From: Amyelois transitella
Taxonomy: Eukaryota; Arthropoda; Insecta; Lepidoptera; Pyralidae
NCBI RefSeq assembly: GCF_032362555.1
Contig: NC_083533.1
Span: 3,415,001 to 3,479,000 of the forward strand
Direction: 5' to 3'
Length of the DNA: 64,000 bases
Shown here: positions 45,050-56,667 of the stretch, piece by piece
Numbering within the stretch: position 1 is the first letter of the stretch
Layout: every line of letters starts with the position of its first letter
Program-made: the position numbers and the translations under genes
The notes under the pieces: generated by a model
Database searches by the model: none
The model's input: the letters and a program-made list of their open reading frames with translations, nothing else
What the model was told of the DNA's origin: nothing

Positions 45050-48000
45050 CCCTAATAATAAAGAGGAGAGAATATATCACTAATAATAAAGAGGAAAGAT
45101 TTGTATTTTTGTATGTTTGTGTGGAATAAACTCAAAAACTACTGGTCCTCCGATTTTGATAAAATTTGGCACAGATATAGAATAGACCTTAAGTGACATA
45201 GGCATAAATTTGTTTTTACTCTTTGTTTATTTCAAAATATAAAACACAAAAATATGTCCACCCGTGCGAAGCCGGGGCGGGCCGCTAGTATTATATATAA
45301 ATATATATATATTATACACTGTACACACTCTCATCAATAGTGTGATAGTCCGCCCCAATAACGTCATAGATGCGTCATAGGTATGTATATATATGGTATA
45401 TCTTACGAAATGAAAAGTTTTATGGTACTCTGACATGCGGACAACGTCGCCATTACGATACTTCACTTTTTTTCAAGCCACTTGAATTCGTTCCCATTTA
45501 TATATCAGATACACAGGTATTGAGCGATAGTTTTTCGCGCAATACCTGTGTATCTAGTTATGGCAGTATAAGGAAGTAGTCCAATTTTATCCATAGATGG
45601 ATTCAAAGTCTTTGAAGAACTAGATAAATTTAAGGCGATACATCATAGATTTTGGGTCATTTTCACTTGGTTTTTTCTCATAAAATATAACTTGCATCGT
45701 TTCAATATTTTAGGATATGAAAGTAAATATATTCAATTATATTTGTGGAAGATGAAAACACGATTGGAACAAAAATCCTCGATCAAAAAAATTCAGGAAC
45801 ACAAGTCTAGATTTCGATTATTTATCTCAAACTATAAGGATTTAAAATTTGAATTTTGTACCAAATTGAAGATCATTAAAAAATAATAACTTCTGGTAGA
45901 TGAAATTTCGATTGGATGTTTTGTTTAGACGTAATTAAACTAAATAGATGAAAACAGGAATTAAAATTGTTGCGACAATAGTACTGGACAGTAGAGTGTT
46001 GACACTTTATCTCTGTCTCATTCCTACACGACCGGGTGGGATAAAGCGCTATCCTTTGTAAGCGTGCCTCACTCCGCGGATCACATTCTCGGACGTAGGA
46101 CCTGTGCCAGTCGCTCCGAGCGTCGTTGAAAAATATTCTGCGAAGTATTTAATTTCCCACATTCATTTTGTTTGAATTTATTTCTGTACATAATTGTCAG
46201 CTCAGCTTATTGAATTGTGTCGTTGATCTCTGAATCTTACGCGTCGCTTTTCCGCCGGCCGGGGTGATATTACGTAGGTATTTAGGATCGTGGATTTTGA
46301 TACTTTTTTTTTTTGGTACTTTCTGAAATATACCTATTATAGATAGTTTAGGTTAGTTTTTAATACAGTTTTTTTGTTTCGTTTAGTGTAAATAGGTGTA
46401 TAATTTTACGTCATGATAGCATGTTAAATGTTAGCATGTTAAAAAAAAACCTTGAAAGAGCTTCCCATATGGGACAATTAAGATGGTGGGTACTAATTAC
46501 ACTTACTAATAGATAGACATATAGATGCCTACTGAGATTTTCTCCGCAAACACTGAAGGTGAAAAATATTTCATTTGATACCGGCTTGTGGCGGGGCGGC
46601 AGTAGGTAGATAGATAGATAAAACAACAACAAACAACAGCTCCGCCGCCGTCGGTTATACTGTCACTAGTTGTTGCCCTGGTCTTTGCCTACGGAAACAG
46701 TACTTTTTACTGGATGATTGTTCTGTCTTTTTCTATAGGTACTTACTCCTAGGTAACTGTATTATTCAGGGTACCTCCTCAGCTGCAAGACGTCGCAGGG
46801 TTTACTTTTCTTCGCTTTCTTCATTTGGCACGATCACAATCATTATCTCATTATTTGATTGTTATTAATTTTTAGGAAAAATAAATTGTCTCCGATATCG
46901 TCGTTGACAATGTCCGGACAGAGAAGTGCGGATGGTGTGGAGTCGACAGTTGATATTATGGACTTAGATAGTCATGGCATTATTCCGACGCCGACATCAA
47001 CGACAACCCAAGATAGAAAACCATATATAGAAAACCATAGGTTCCGTAGCCAATTGGCTACGGAACCCTAAAAATATATGATATACATTACTATGTAAAT
47101 TACCTTTGATTGAACGAAATCGAATAAGTAATTACGAGTAGTTTTTTTAAAACCATTACAAACTTATTCATTTTATACAAAATGTTTGCATACATCCGCA
47201 ACTATATCATTGCTTATAATGTAATTTAATATATGTATGTTTTTTTGTAAAATTATTTTATTGTATCAAAAACAATAAAATATTCTGATGCGGACTCCAT
47301 TGCATTCGCAAACTTTATTCGGGTTACGTGAGGTCACGCGCCAGCGGCTACGGTGCGGCGGCGATCTAGCGGGGTAAGCGTGGTCGGGGGTGAGCCCCGC
47401 GTGGGGTGAGCCTCTCGCCCGCATCGAGGTACATGTAATCTGAATGTAGCGCCTTAAATACTATTGACTATGTACAGAAAGCGTAGAAATATTTTTTATG
47501 AGAAAGTAAAATATATTTTCTCTTCAAAATAGGAGGAGATGATTGATAAAATGATACATATAAACATAAAATCACGCCTATATACCTGAGGGGTAGGCAG
47601 AGACTACATCTTTTCACTTGCCACGATCCCTGGGTTCGTTTCATCCTCATAACTCTTCATGCAAGCTCCACGGTTTCGGGTACTCTTGACCTGACCCCTT
47701 TCCAGGACGTCCTTAATTTGATCAAGGTACTAGGCTTACCAACTTATACCTTCTACTCTTACTCTCTTTGTATATTAGCTTAGTCAATCTGCCTTTCATT
47801 CGTTCTCTCGACATGACCAAACTATCTTAAACCCTTTTCTATTCCTGTCACTACATCTTCTTTCACATCACAACATTCCCTTATCACGCTGTTTCTTATC
47901 CTGTTAGTAACACCGATCATTCTTCTTAACGCTCTCATTTCTACCGGATTTATTCTGTTCTTCTATACATTAATTTTGGGACGAATAATACGATAAAATT

Positions 48001-51000
48001 ATGGAGACAACAATTATAATTCAAAATTTGTTTCTTATCGTTTTATTGTTTATAATACATTCATTTAAGAAGTAAATAATAACAAAACTCTTATTTTGTT
48101 CTATATACAGCTACTTAAATTACTTAAAAAGTAACATTATTTATTGCATTTGATGTATGTATGATAAAAAAAATTTGTTAATACATTTTATTTAACATAT
48201 TGTATAAAATAATGCATTAGCTTTTTTGATTTTAACCTAGAGTTGACCAAAAATCGATAATTTTGATATCGATATACATAAATTACTAGTAATATTATTC
48301 AAAATACTATATAAAAAAACGCAGTAAAAATATTTATTTTAACATTGGTTCTCTATTTTAAGGTAAAATGCTACCTTTTAGTCAAAATCAAAAACCGATC
48401 ATTTAGCGAATCAATACCTAACTACAATTTTTCATAGGTCCTAATTGAAATATCTTTGGGCATTTTATAATTGTAATGTAATTTTATACAAATATAACTA
48501 ATTGAGGAAAACTTATACTATTCCTATATGTTTCTTCTGTGTTATATCGTTCATTCTGTAACAAATAAATGTAAACATAATCACTTTGCCAATTTGGTCC
48601 AATACGGGTAAGGTTCTCCTGCAAAGGTTTCGGAGGTAAGACGAGAGCCTCTTTGTGTAAAAACCTACATACATACATATGGTCACGTCTATAGACCTTG
48701 TGGAGTAGACAGAGCCAACAGTTATGAAAACCTGATAGGCCACGTTCAGCTTTTGGCTTAATGATAGAATTGAGATTCAAATAGTGACAATTTGCTAGGC
48801 CATCGCCTAAAAGAAGAATCCCAAGTTTATAAGCCTAACGAGATGGAGTGGTCCTATTTTTTTAAAAATAATAACCAATTTATCATTTCTGAAGTAATTC
48901 TTCTCTGAATAAACTTAGAATTCATCTTGTAGGCGATGGGATAGCAACCTGTCACCATTTGAATCTTTAAGCTAAACAGGCGAACGAGACATTTAAATCT
49001 TTTCGAGACTATTGTATCTGTTTACCCCGTAAGGGATATAGACGTGATTGTATGTATGTAGGTATTAGGCGATGGGCTATTAACCTGTTACAATATGAAT
49101 CTCAAGTATATCAGAACGTGGCCTTTCAGTTTTTTCGAGACTGTTATGTTAATTGTATCTGTCTAGCCCGTAAGAGATAAAGACGTGTTTTTATATGTAT
49201 ATGTATCACGACGACTACCAATATACATACATACATACATACATAAAATCACGCCTCTTTCCCGGAGGGGTAGGCAGAGACTACCTCTTTCCACTTGCCA
49301 CGATCTCTGCATACTACCTACTATATAAAAAAACTCAGTAAAAATATTATTTTAACATTGAATCTCCATTTTAAGGTAAATTTTAACTTCTCCTACTACT
49401 ATCAATATGTAAATAACAATTGCTTTAGAAATTCAAATGACTCGAATGTACCTATGTATTTATATAAAGAATTTACGTTTTTTTTACCTTCCAACCGAAG
49501 AGAGTCTCATCGTTCGAAGGTCGAAGGTCAGGGGGTCAGTCGCCGTCCTGGAGTGGCTGTCTACTCCCGGCATGATGTCTGAAAACCCTTCATCACTCTC
49601 TCTATGACCTGAAGAATGGTAAAATATCTATTAATAAACACATCTCTTCTACACATGCGCTTTGGAAGCGGTAGAAGTTATAATTACATTTAAGTGATGT
49701 GACGTCAATAAGTGATACCTTGTATCCAATTTTGAAAATAAATCTATTCTTTTCTATTCATCCGGACTCATTGTTCACCGCGCGACGCCGTATTGATGCG
49801 CTAAAAACTATAGACGTTTCACTTTTCATTTTATTTTTATGGTGTGGTGCAGCGGTAGTAAGTACGCTTGTCTATGACACCGGAGGTCCCGAGTTCGAAT
49901 CCCGGCCAGGGCATTTCAGTCTTTTGAGACCTTTTTACTGAAGCTGAAACATTTTTACTGTTGACTGACTGTTGGCTCTGTCTGCCCCGCATTGGATATT
50001 GACGTGACTATATATATGTAGGTATGTATTATATAACTTACCAAGAACTTCACTCGCATGTAAGCTACCTTCGTAGAATACTGTGCCTTCATTGTCAGGT
50101 TTTATTACTGAAAACAATATAATTATTTAATAAATAAGAACAAATTATTAGTGTCGTGTAGTTTCTGATACATTATTAAAGGATATTACATGTCTTTTCC
50201 ATGGTGATCGTAAAAGGCGAGTAAGGGAAAGTCTAATAAACTTGAGATTGGGGACGGGCTATGGCATACATACATAAATACATACATAAAATCACGCCTC
50301 TTTCCCGGAGGGGTAGGCAGAGACTACCTCTTTCCACTTGCCACGATCTCTGCATACTTCCTTCGCTTCATACACATTCATAACTCTCTTCATGCAAGCT
50401 CGGCGGTTTCGGGTACTTTTGACCTGACCCTTTACCAGGATGTCCTTAATATGATCAAGATACGTTCGTCTAGGTCTTCCCACTATATATAGGGCTATAG
50501 CAACCTGCCACTATTTGAATCTCAATTCCATCTTAAGCCGAACAGCTGAACGGTGCTTTTCAGTCTTTTCAAGACTGGTAGCTCTTTCTACCGAAAAGTC
50601 TAAAGGCACACCCTGGGCTCCTCTCCAGGTAGATGTGGATGTAACCAGGACTAACGCCACGAGGAAGAAAGTTTATCATCTTTAACATACATACATAAAA
50701 TCACGCCTCTTTCCCGGAGGGGTAGGCAGAGACTACCTCTTTCCACTTTTTTTTCTGATTTAATAAGAAAAAAAATTAAAATCTCACCATATTGCTTGAG
50801 GTTCGCTTCTAATTCGTCATTATCTGTGAAAAAAATAAATATATACTAGCTGTGCCCGCAATTTCTTCGCGATTTTTAATTTTTTTTAAACTAGAAATTA
50901 CTTATAAGTTATTTATATGGCAAAACAACGTTTGCCGGGACAGCTAGTGTATGTATGTATGTACCTGGGAAGAACACTAAAGACGTCGATTTTGAGGTTA

Positions 51001-54000
51001 CACTCGGAGATGTCTTCGGCGCTTTGGTTGGTGACACTGTCACCCCCTGAACTGACACAACAGCCGGGGTAGTCACTGTAAGTAAGGAAAAGTGGGTTCA
51101 GTTATGTATGTTTAGATTCTATGCTTATTCTATGGTCCCGGTTTCGAATTCCGGTCAGGGCATGATGGGAAACGATCTTTCTCTGATTGGTCTTGGATGT
51201 TAATCATACACACATACATATTGTCACGTCTATATCCTTTGGGGGGTAGACAGAGCCAACAGTCTTGATAACACTGATAGGTCACGTTCAGCTATTTATC
51301 TTAATGATATAATTGAGATTCAAATAGTGACAGTTTGCTAACACATCGCCTAAAAAAGAATCCCAAGTTTATAAGCCTATCGCTTAGTCGCTTTTTACGA
51401 CATTCATAGAAAAGAGATGGAGCGGTCCTATTCTTTTTTGTATCGGTGCCGGGAACCACACGGCACAACTTACTTACGGTAGGCAGTAACTTACCGGGAC
51501 TTATAGCGGATAACGATGGGTTTGTGATCGGCGTCTGGACGGCGATCGGCGCATGAGTCGATGTCACAGGCGCGATCTGCTGTAGCGTTGCCACTTTTGG
51601 TATTGTTTCTGGGGGAATAACAAAACATTTCAAGTAAATCTTTATGGCCCGTAAATCCTAACTAAGTAATGGTACCTATATTAGTCTCACTATCAGTCTT
51701 TTTAAGACTGTTGGCTCTGTTTACCCCGCAAGGGATATGGACGTGATAAGTTAGGTTAGGTAGTTATGGACGTGTCGTGGCAAGTCAAAATCCATGATTA
51801 GGCCACATAGCTGAACGTGGCCTTACAAGCTTTTCAAGATTGTAGGCTCTGATAGAATAATATAGATTTATTTTCAAAATTGGATACAAGGTATCACTTA
51901 TTGACGTCACATCACTTAAATCTAATTGTAACTACTATCGCTTCCAAAGCGCATGTGTAAAAGAAGCGGCGGAACAAACTACACTGCAGCATTTGTTTGT
52001 ATTACTATTATTACATACCCATATTTTGCAGTCTTCTCAAAACTTTTTCTACGCACCAGCCAAGCATTAGTGGATTTTGATTCTGACCAATCTGGTTGCA
52101 AAAATTTGCAGCCATTGATGTAAAGGGGTTTAGTTGTCTCTCTATTGATTTTGACAATTTCTCCAGCGACATAAATGGATTAGCCATATTTGCTTTATCG
52201 ATATTAGTTTGACCAATATTTGTTGGAACCATAAGTTCTGGCATAATTTTATTTTCAATTGTTGTCGGAGTTGGTGTATTTTTCTCTGTGTTTTCAATCA
52301 AATTATTATTAATGTTCGGATGAGAGGTTTTGTCATCTTTCATTTCATAATCGGCAGCAATTTTGCGATGTCTCCTCCTGGATTTACCTTTTGCATGATG
52401 GCGTATCCATCTTTTCGCTCTAATGTTATTTTTCCCTTCCATATCAGTTACTTTACTATCAATTGCATTATTATTCACCGGTATTAATATAGTTGATTTA
52501 ATTTTCCTCGCTTCATTTCTCTTTGATTTTGCATTGCGTGTTATATATTTGTTTCCGTGCAAAAGTCCTGTTAGAATTTGATTCTTCATTAGTTTGTCTA
52601 TGAAAGTATTATTGAAATAATACTTGTAGACTAAATCATCGACAGGATGTTCATCTTTATCTTTTAAAATTAATTTGTCATTATCTTGAAGGCGGACAGA
52701 ATCCGATGATGGTATTGAAAACAAGTCTATCTTTACAGATTCCGTGACGAATGGTCTAGAAGTTGTAGTCACGGATTTTGAATCAATCTCGCTGCTGTTT
52801 ACAATTTTAGATTGTGATTTAGGATTGTAAGGCGTTCTGTCTATGTACACTTGTTTAGCTTTCTTTAAGATTCTAGCAAAATTATTCTGCCGACGTGATA
52901 TTTCACTCTGAGTTTTTGCAATTAAACTTTGCTTAGCATTAATCTTTTCATTTTGAGACAGCATTAGTTTCTGTATATTATAAAACTGACGTTGCTGAGT
53001 TAAGAATTTCTTTTGTTGATTTTCGAAATCCATCAGATTGTTGGACATTTCTGTTTCTTTGTTTTTTAGGTATTCCTCTTTGGCTTCCAATCTCATTTGT
53101 AAATCTTGTATTTTTTCATTGTATTCTTTCAAATCTGAATACTTAGCATCGAAATCTTTGAATTTGCTGATTAAAAGGGATACACTTTTGTCTATATCTT
53201 CCTTGCCGGAGAACATTTCAGCGTGTATTTTTTTGATTTCTACGTGCTGTTTCATTATCTTTTTGAATGTTTTTGTTAGAATCGAGAGCAATTTCAATAG
53301 ACCTTTTTCTGAGACTACTGTATGCTCTTCAGATTTAGGTATAACTTTATATACATTGACATCTGGAGCTGATTGCTGCCAACTGCCCGGTCTATCATCA
53401 AATATGTTTCTATCATATTTTGATTTTGATTGGTTTAGGCCTTCGACTATTTCGATTTTCTTTATAACTTCAGACTCGTAATCTTTATTCATGCTACGCT
53501 TTGGCAGTTTTGTACTATTCAAACGATTTTCTGAATTTTCAACCAAAATTTCATTTGCCATGATTACTTCAAATGTTTTATTTGTTTGATTACTCTGATT
53601 CATCTCATTAGTTATATTATCAATTTGATTAACACTAATAGTTTCAGTAGATTTATCTATAACTTCTTCAACCATAACTTTGTTATTATTTTTCATGTTT
53701 CCGAGTAATACAGCTATATTATAAGGATAGACAGACAATACGGAAGGATCTTTTTTCTTTTGTAAAAATTTAGATTTTATTATAGGTTTATTATTGGCCA
53801 TGTGTTTTTTGTTGCAATCTTTCTCTTTGCAATTTTTCACACTTTTTGGAAATCCTCTTTCGAGTACTGTAAAATCACAAAAAAAAAAAGATTTGACAAT
53901 TATTTTTATGCGTCGGGAATTTTAGATCTTATTACTGTCAGCGATCAAAAGGCAATTTACTGCAATATACAGGGCAAGTGGACTGAATAATTTAAGATTA

Positions 54001-54395
54001 CTTTGTCATCTGACTTACACGGGCTCGTGAAGGAAGCATTATATTTCAGCTAAAGATTTACTGAAAGTATGCGCTAGCTGAATTATTAAAGTGAATTATA
54101 AGAACTTACCATTCGGGGACCTCTTTGACCTCTCCATATAACCCGGAATAAACGGTACATCTTGCACGTGATTACCTCCAAACGAATAAAAGTCATCTTG
54201 AAACAAATCATCGACATTTACCGAGCTGGGTTTAAAAATGAAATCACCAAACGCAGCTTTATCGTACAATTTATCGCGATCCGTTTTAACCCAAACACCT
54301 TTATTCACAACATTATCTCTATGTCGCGAATAATCAGATTTGACTAAATTGAATATAGTTACAAAAATTGCCAATGTCGATATAATTTCTGACAT
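37872..54395 (-). CDS. Gene B: large secreted disordered protein (one gene, or two joined)
   Basis: No family recognised. Exons in gene order: 54395-54110, 53866-52019, 51608-51495, 51075-50965, 50823-50788, 50107-50042, 49608-49488, 43491-43391, 42813-42640, 42461-42018, 41829-41647, 41345-41276, 41103-37872. Phases match throughout (mostly 1-1) and the sum is 2262 codons with stop. It starts MSEIISTLAIFVTIFNLVKS|DYS, a signal peptide; exon 1 ends RSKRSPNG, a furin-type site. Exon 2 holds a long coiled coil (about residues 285-435), a basic patch (RWIRHHAKGKSRRRHRK) and two cysteines near its end. Residues about 861-885 are a strong hydrophobic segment (FCLSLLVIAFIFTVILTNVF). The last 1077 codons are Asn/Lys/Asp/Glu-rich with several KKR-x-KRH sites and a Thr/Pro stretch. 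Alternative: the 3' half is its own gene starting at 49510 (see separate entries). Confidence 0.68.
42955..43370. mobile_element. LINE 3' end (minus) and tRNA-derived SINE (plus)
   Basis: 42957-43125 is a minus LINE C-terminal fragment. 43165-43368 is a plus SINE that begins just before its B box (tgggttcgaatccc) and ends ttgtcccgtatataat. Its tail lies 20 bases from the donor of exon 43391. Confidence 0.75.
43391..43526 (-). CDS. Gene B hydrophobic exon, possible alternative first exon
   Basis: As an internal exon it is 43491-43391. Without the upstream splice the frame is open to ATG codons at 43526 (MTRCDYDVIFYRVFCLSLLV) and 43577, so this could be a first exon whose signal peptide starts a separate protein of about 1412 residues. 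It exits in phase 1 after GLLSGKKK. The next exon ends NKRSLG, a layout parallel to exon 1 of gene B (RSKRSPNG). Confidence 0.55.
43795..44040 (+). mobile_element. TATG-tail SINE
   Basis: Starts gtgccgtgctattcctggc and ends tgataatatgtaat. Moderately decayed. Confidence 0.75.
44430..44510 (-). mobile_element. tRNA-derived SINE, 3' fragment only
   Basis: tatacacgggacaaattacac to tacgagatactaac, without the tRNA half. Confidence 0.75.
44950..45555. repeat. Composite repeat with hairpin
   Basis: Contains a piece rich in ggcggacggag (44955-45012), a (TA)n run (45019-45048), a LINE fragment (45055-45292, ending gccggggcgggccgctagta), and a second piece similar to 1838-1975 (45318-45480). At the right edge is a 16-base perfect inverted repeat: agatacacaggtattg 45507-45522 and caatacctgtgtatct 45540-45555. 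Confidence 0.65.
45890..47465. other. Unassigned segment within the gene B intron
   Basis: Between repeats lies sequence of different texture: a mixed-composition block at 46000-46300, an ORF at 46910-47068 (starts MSGQRSADGVESTVDIMDLD), a 28-bp perfect palindrome at 47040-47067 and a GC-rich block at 47281-47450. It may be a degraded DNA transposon or a processed fragment. I cannot assign it. Confidence 0.4.
47570..47990 (-). mobile_element. LINE, longest C-terminal fragment
   Basis: The reverse strand reads NRINPVEMRALRRMIGV, then TNRIRN and, after a stop, FGHVERTNE, the usual C-terminal motif series of non-LTR reverse transcriptases, then the [12 protein letters not shown]-type end at 47570-47700. 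Several stops show it is dead. Confidence 0.8.
48590..49330. mobile_element. Repeat cluster in the gene B intron
   Basis: Family E fragment 48600-48665, minus TATG-tail SINE 48665-48860, two decayed plus copies about 48905-49050 and 49060-49200, and a minus LINE 3' end 49225-49320. Confidence 0.65.
49488..49608 (-). CDS. Gene B junction exon with internal start and possible stop
   Basis: Encodes G-HRESDEGFSDIMPGVDS, then DPLTFDLRTMRLSSVG-R. The donor AAG|GTAAAA exits in phase 2 and fits the acceptor at 43492-43493, giving R-VFCLSLLVIAF. Two other readings are open: without splicing, AGG TAA is a stop at 49484-49486; and the ATG at 49510 would give MRLSSVGR plus the hydrophobic segment, a good signal peptide or anchor for an independent 3' gene. 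Confidence 0.6.
49845..49915 (+). mobile_element. tRNA half of a tRNA-derived SINE
   Basis: tgtggtgcagcggtagtaag through gttcgaatcccggccagggc, then directly a TATG-tail SINE piece. It is SINE-derived, since the following SINE body start is present, and is not a tRNA gene. Confidence 0.75.
50280..50490 (-). mobile_element. LINE 3' end
   Basis: The reverse strand encodes [31 protein letters not shown] and AYPSGKEA with stop. One of the better-preserved C-termini. Confidence 0.85.
51203..51470 (-). mobile_element. Full TATG-tail SINE
   Basis: From cacacatacatattgtcacg to gtgccgggaaccacacggcac. It ends about 25 bases before gene B exon 51495-51608. Confidence 0.85.
52019..53866 (-). CDS. Gene B exon 2: coiled coil, basic and Cys-containing part
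   Basis: A 616-codon exon, phase 1 in and out, following exon 54110-54395. It enters with V-LERGFPKSVKNCKEKDC. An N-rich segment with KLPKRSMNK (dibasic) leads to a coiled coil with dense Glu/Lys/Leu/Gln (from LLKLLSILTKTFKKIMKQHV through KEEYLKNKETEMSNNL to ILKKAKQVY). Then come a Ser/Thr-rich stretch, a second cluster KRNEARK/RAKRWIRHH, a Pro/Thr region, and NFCNQIGQNQNPLMLGWCVE. The donor is GTATGT; reading on without splicing would give only GM and a stop. Confidence 0.8.
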
Positions 54396-54541
54396 CACTA
54401 GTGATTGTATGTCATTGGAGAATTGTGAGTTAGTGAGCGGATTATTAATGGTATTTGGAATGTATTTGAATTTGTAATCGGAGTAAGATTCTTTATTTGT
54501 AAACACTGTTTCGAGATATAGTGCTGTGGTCGTGTACCGTG

Positions 54542-54575
54542 TCGATGAAATTTTTTCACTGCATGGCTTTTTATC
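54542..54575 (-). promoter_or_regulatory. Possible promoter of gene B
   Basis: GATAAAAAG on the gene strand (54575-54567) with TCATCG about 29 bases downstream. This leaves a 5' UTR of about 150 bases before the ATG at 54395. Weaker than the gene A promoter. Confidence 0.3.
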
Positions 54576-54599
54576 TGTAACTTTTTATTGTACATTTTC

Positions 54600-56455
54600 A
54601 ACTTGGAAAACCCTTGTTTATCGTCTATCTGTCACGATTATTTCTCAGAAACGTTAAACGTTTCAGCATTAAAAAAATATTACTTTGGAGAATCTTATTA
54701 CTATTTTGTATTTAGAAACAATTGAGGAATGTAAATATACGGCCCATGCCTTAACTTGCCCTTTTTATTAGAGGGTACAACTAGAACCGCTTTTCTTCAA
54801 AGCTCGGGGTTTTTAACACTTGGCTATTAATCAATCATCAATCAATATATATAAAATTCTCGTGTCACAATGTTCGTTCCCATACTCCTCCGAAACAGCT
54901 TGACCGATTCTCATGAAATTTTGTGAGCATATTGAGTAGGTAGAGAATCGGACAAATTCTATTTTTCATAGCCCTTAGTGATAAGGGTTGCCAACGCTAA
55001 ACATTAATTTTTTTACTAAAAATTACTTATAAATTTTAATATAGCAAAACCACGCTAGTATCATTTAAAAAAGAACACGAGGTAGAAAATTAAAGTAAGA
55101 TAAAAATACAACTTACAAGTGAACTCAGCGTCACCTTCTAACACATAAATATATATAATCACGTCTATATCCCTTGCGGGGTAGACAGAGTCAACAATTT
55201 TGAAAAGACTGATAGGCCACGGTCTGCTGTTTGGCTTAATGATAGAATTGAGATTCAAATAGTGACAGGCTGCTAGCCCACCGCCTAATGGTCCTATTCT
55301 TTTTTTTATTGGTGCCGGGATCCACACGGCATATAACTTATTGCGATGCAATAAACAGGAAACGTATAGTATAATCTTAGGCGCTTAGTTCACTTAAGCG
55401 TAGTGCTAACGTAGGCATTTCGATACTTCATGAATTTTATCGACACACCAACATCACTAGCCTTTTCCCGTTGTATGATTCTCAGTTATTGTTTACACTC
55501 ATGGAATTTCTTTATTTTCTAATAATTGGATTCCTTTTTTTATCGCCGATAAGTTTCTGACCTCTTTATGAGTCGATAACGGATGTTATTGGATGAAAAA
55601 AAAGGTTTTGTCAACAATTTACTATTATATTTACTACGTATGGGCCGTGTGGTTCCCGGCACCATTAGAAAAAAGGAAAATAGGACCACTCCGTCTCTTT
55701 CCAATTTATGTCGTAAAAGGCGACAAAAGGATAGGCTTGTAAACTTGGGATTCTTCTTTTAGGCGACGGGCTAGCAACCTGTCACCTAAAAGATGGATTC
55801 ACCCAATACAGTAGCCATCGTCAAAGGCGCACCCCGGGCTCCTCTCCAGAGTGGTGAGGATGCTACCGGGACTAAGGCCAGGAGGAAGAAGAAAGCTGAT
55901 CCTTCAATGCTGGTAGCAAAGGAAATAATACATTGTGCCGTGTGGTTCCCGGCACCATTAGAAAAAAAAGAAAAGGACCACTCCATCTCTTTCCTACGGA
56001 TGTCGTAAAAGGCGACTAAGGGATAGGATTATAAACTTGGGATTCTTCTTTTTGAATCTCAATCGTATCAACCGAAACAGCTGAAAATGGACTATCAGTC
56101 TTTTCCAGACTGTTGGCTCTGTCTACCCCGCAAGGCATACAGACGTGATTATATGTATGAACACGCGCGAATTTAACGCTACCTACAAAAGAATACAGGT
56201 TTTTCGCAAATCCCACGGAAAAGTAGTTTTTAATAGGATTAAAAGTGTGTGTATGAAAAGTATCTACGTACACATGTCGTTCTCTACACTCTTTTTACTA
56301 TATTTACATTTTAAGAAGAAAGGTTCAGTAGCTAACGCGTGAAGACACAACAAATAAACACACAAATGAACTAACTTTCGCATTTATGATATAGATTGGG
56401 AAGAATTCACTTTAGAAAAAACAAAAAAAAAAATATTTGTCTCGAAAAATTTAAA
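54600..56455. other. Intergenic region between gene B and the transporter
   Basis: Contains a family D LINE fragment (54845-55060), a minus TATG-tail SINE (55144-55335), plus SINE pieces (55645-55790 and 55932-56155) and a family E repeat (55787-55900). The rest is AT-rich without gene signal. Confidence 0.65.
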
Positions 56456-56461
56456 TTTATT
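56456..56461 (-). terminator. Candidate poly(A) signal of the transporter gene
   Basis: tttatt on the + strand gives AATAAA on the gene strand, about 185 bases after the TAG at 56643-56645. Confidence 0.4.
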
Positions 56462-56642
56462 AAAAAAAATTGTGATTAAAATCATTGAGTTTAATTAAAA
56501 TAAATAAATTTGTTACAATATAATGAAAAAAGAATACTTTCAAATAAATAATACGTAAGTACATATGTTTAATTAAATTTACCAGAATAATTATAAGATA
56601 TTAAATAATCTAAATTAAAATAATTCTATGTTCAATTTTTTT

Positions 56643-56667
56643 CTACGCAGTCACATCCTTTTTTTGT
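56643..56667 (-). CDS. Small last exon of the transporter
   Basis: Acceptor TTTCACAG then A-CAA-AAA-AAG, giving a C-terminus CIK-QKKDVTA and TAG. It fits the strong donor AA|GTAAGTAA at 57002 (exit phase 2). If that donor is not used, the frame stops at once (CIK, TAA), so the protein would differ by only seven residues. Confidence 0.6.

Noticed and set aside
49845..49915. tRNA-like sequence with A and B boxes
   Set aside because: It matches the head of the tRNA-derived SINE found many times in the window, followed by SINE body. Not an independent tRNA gene.
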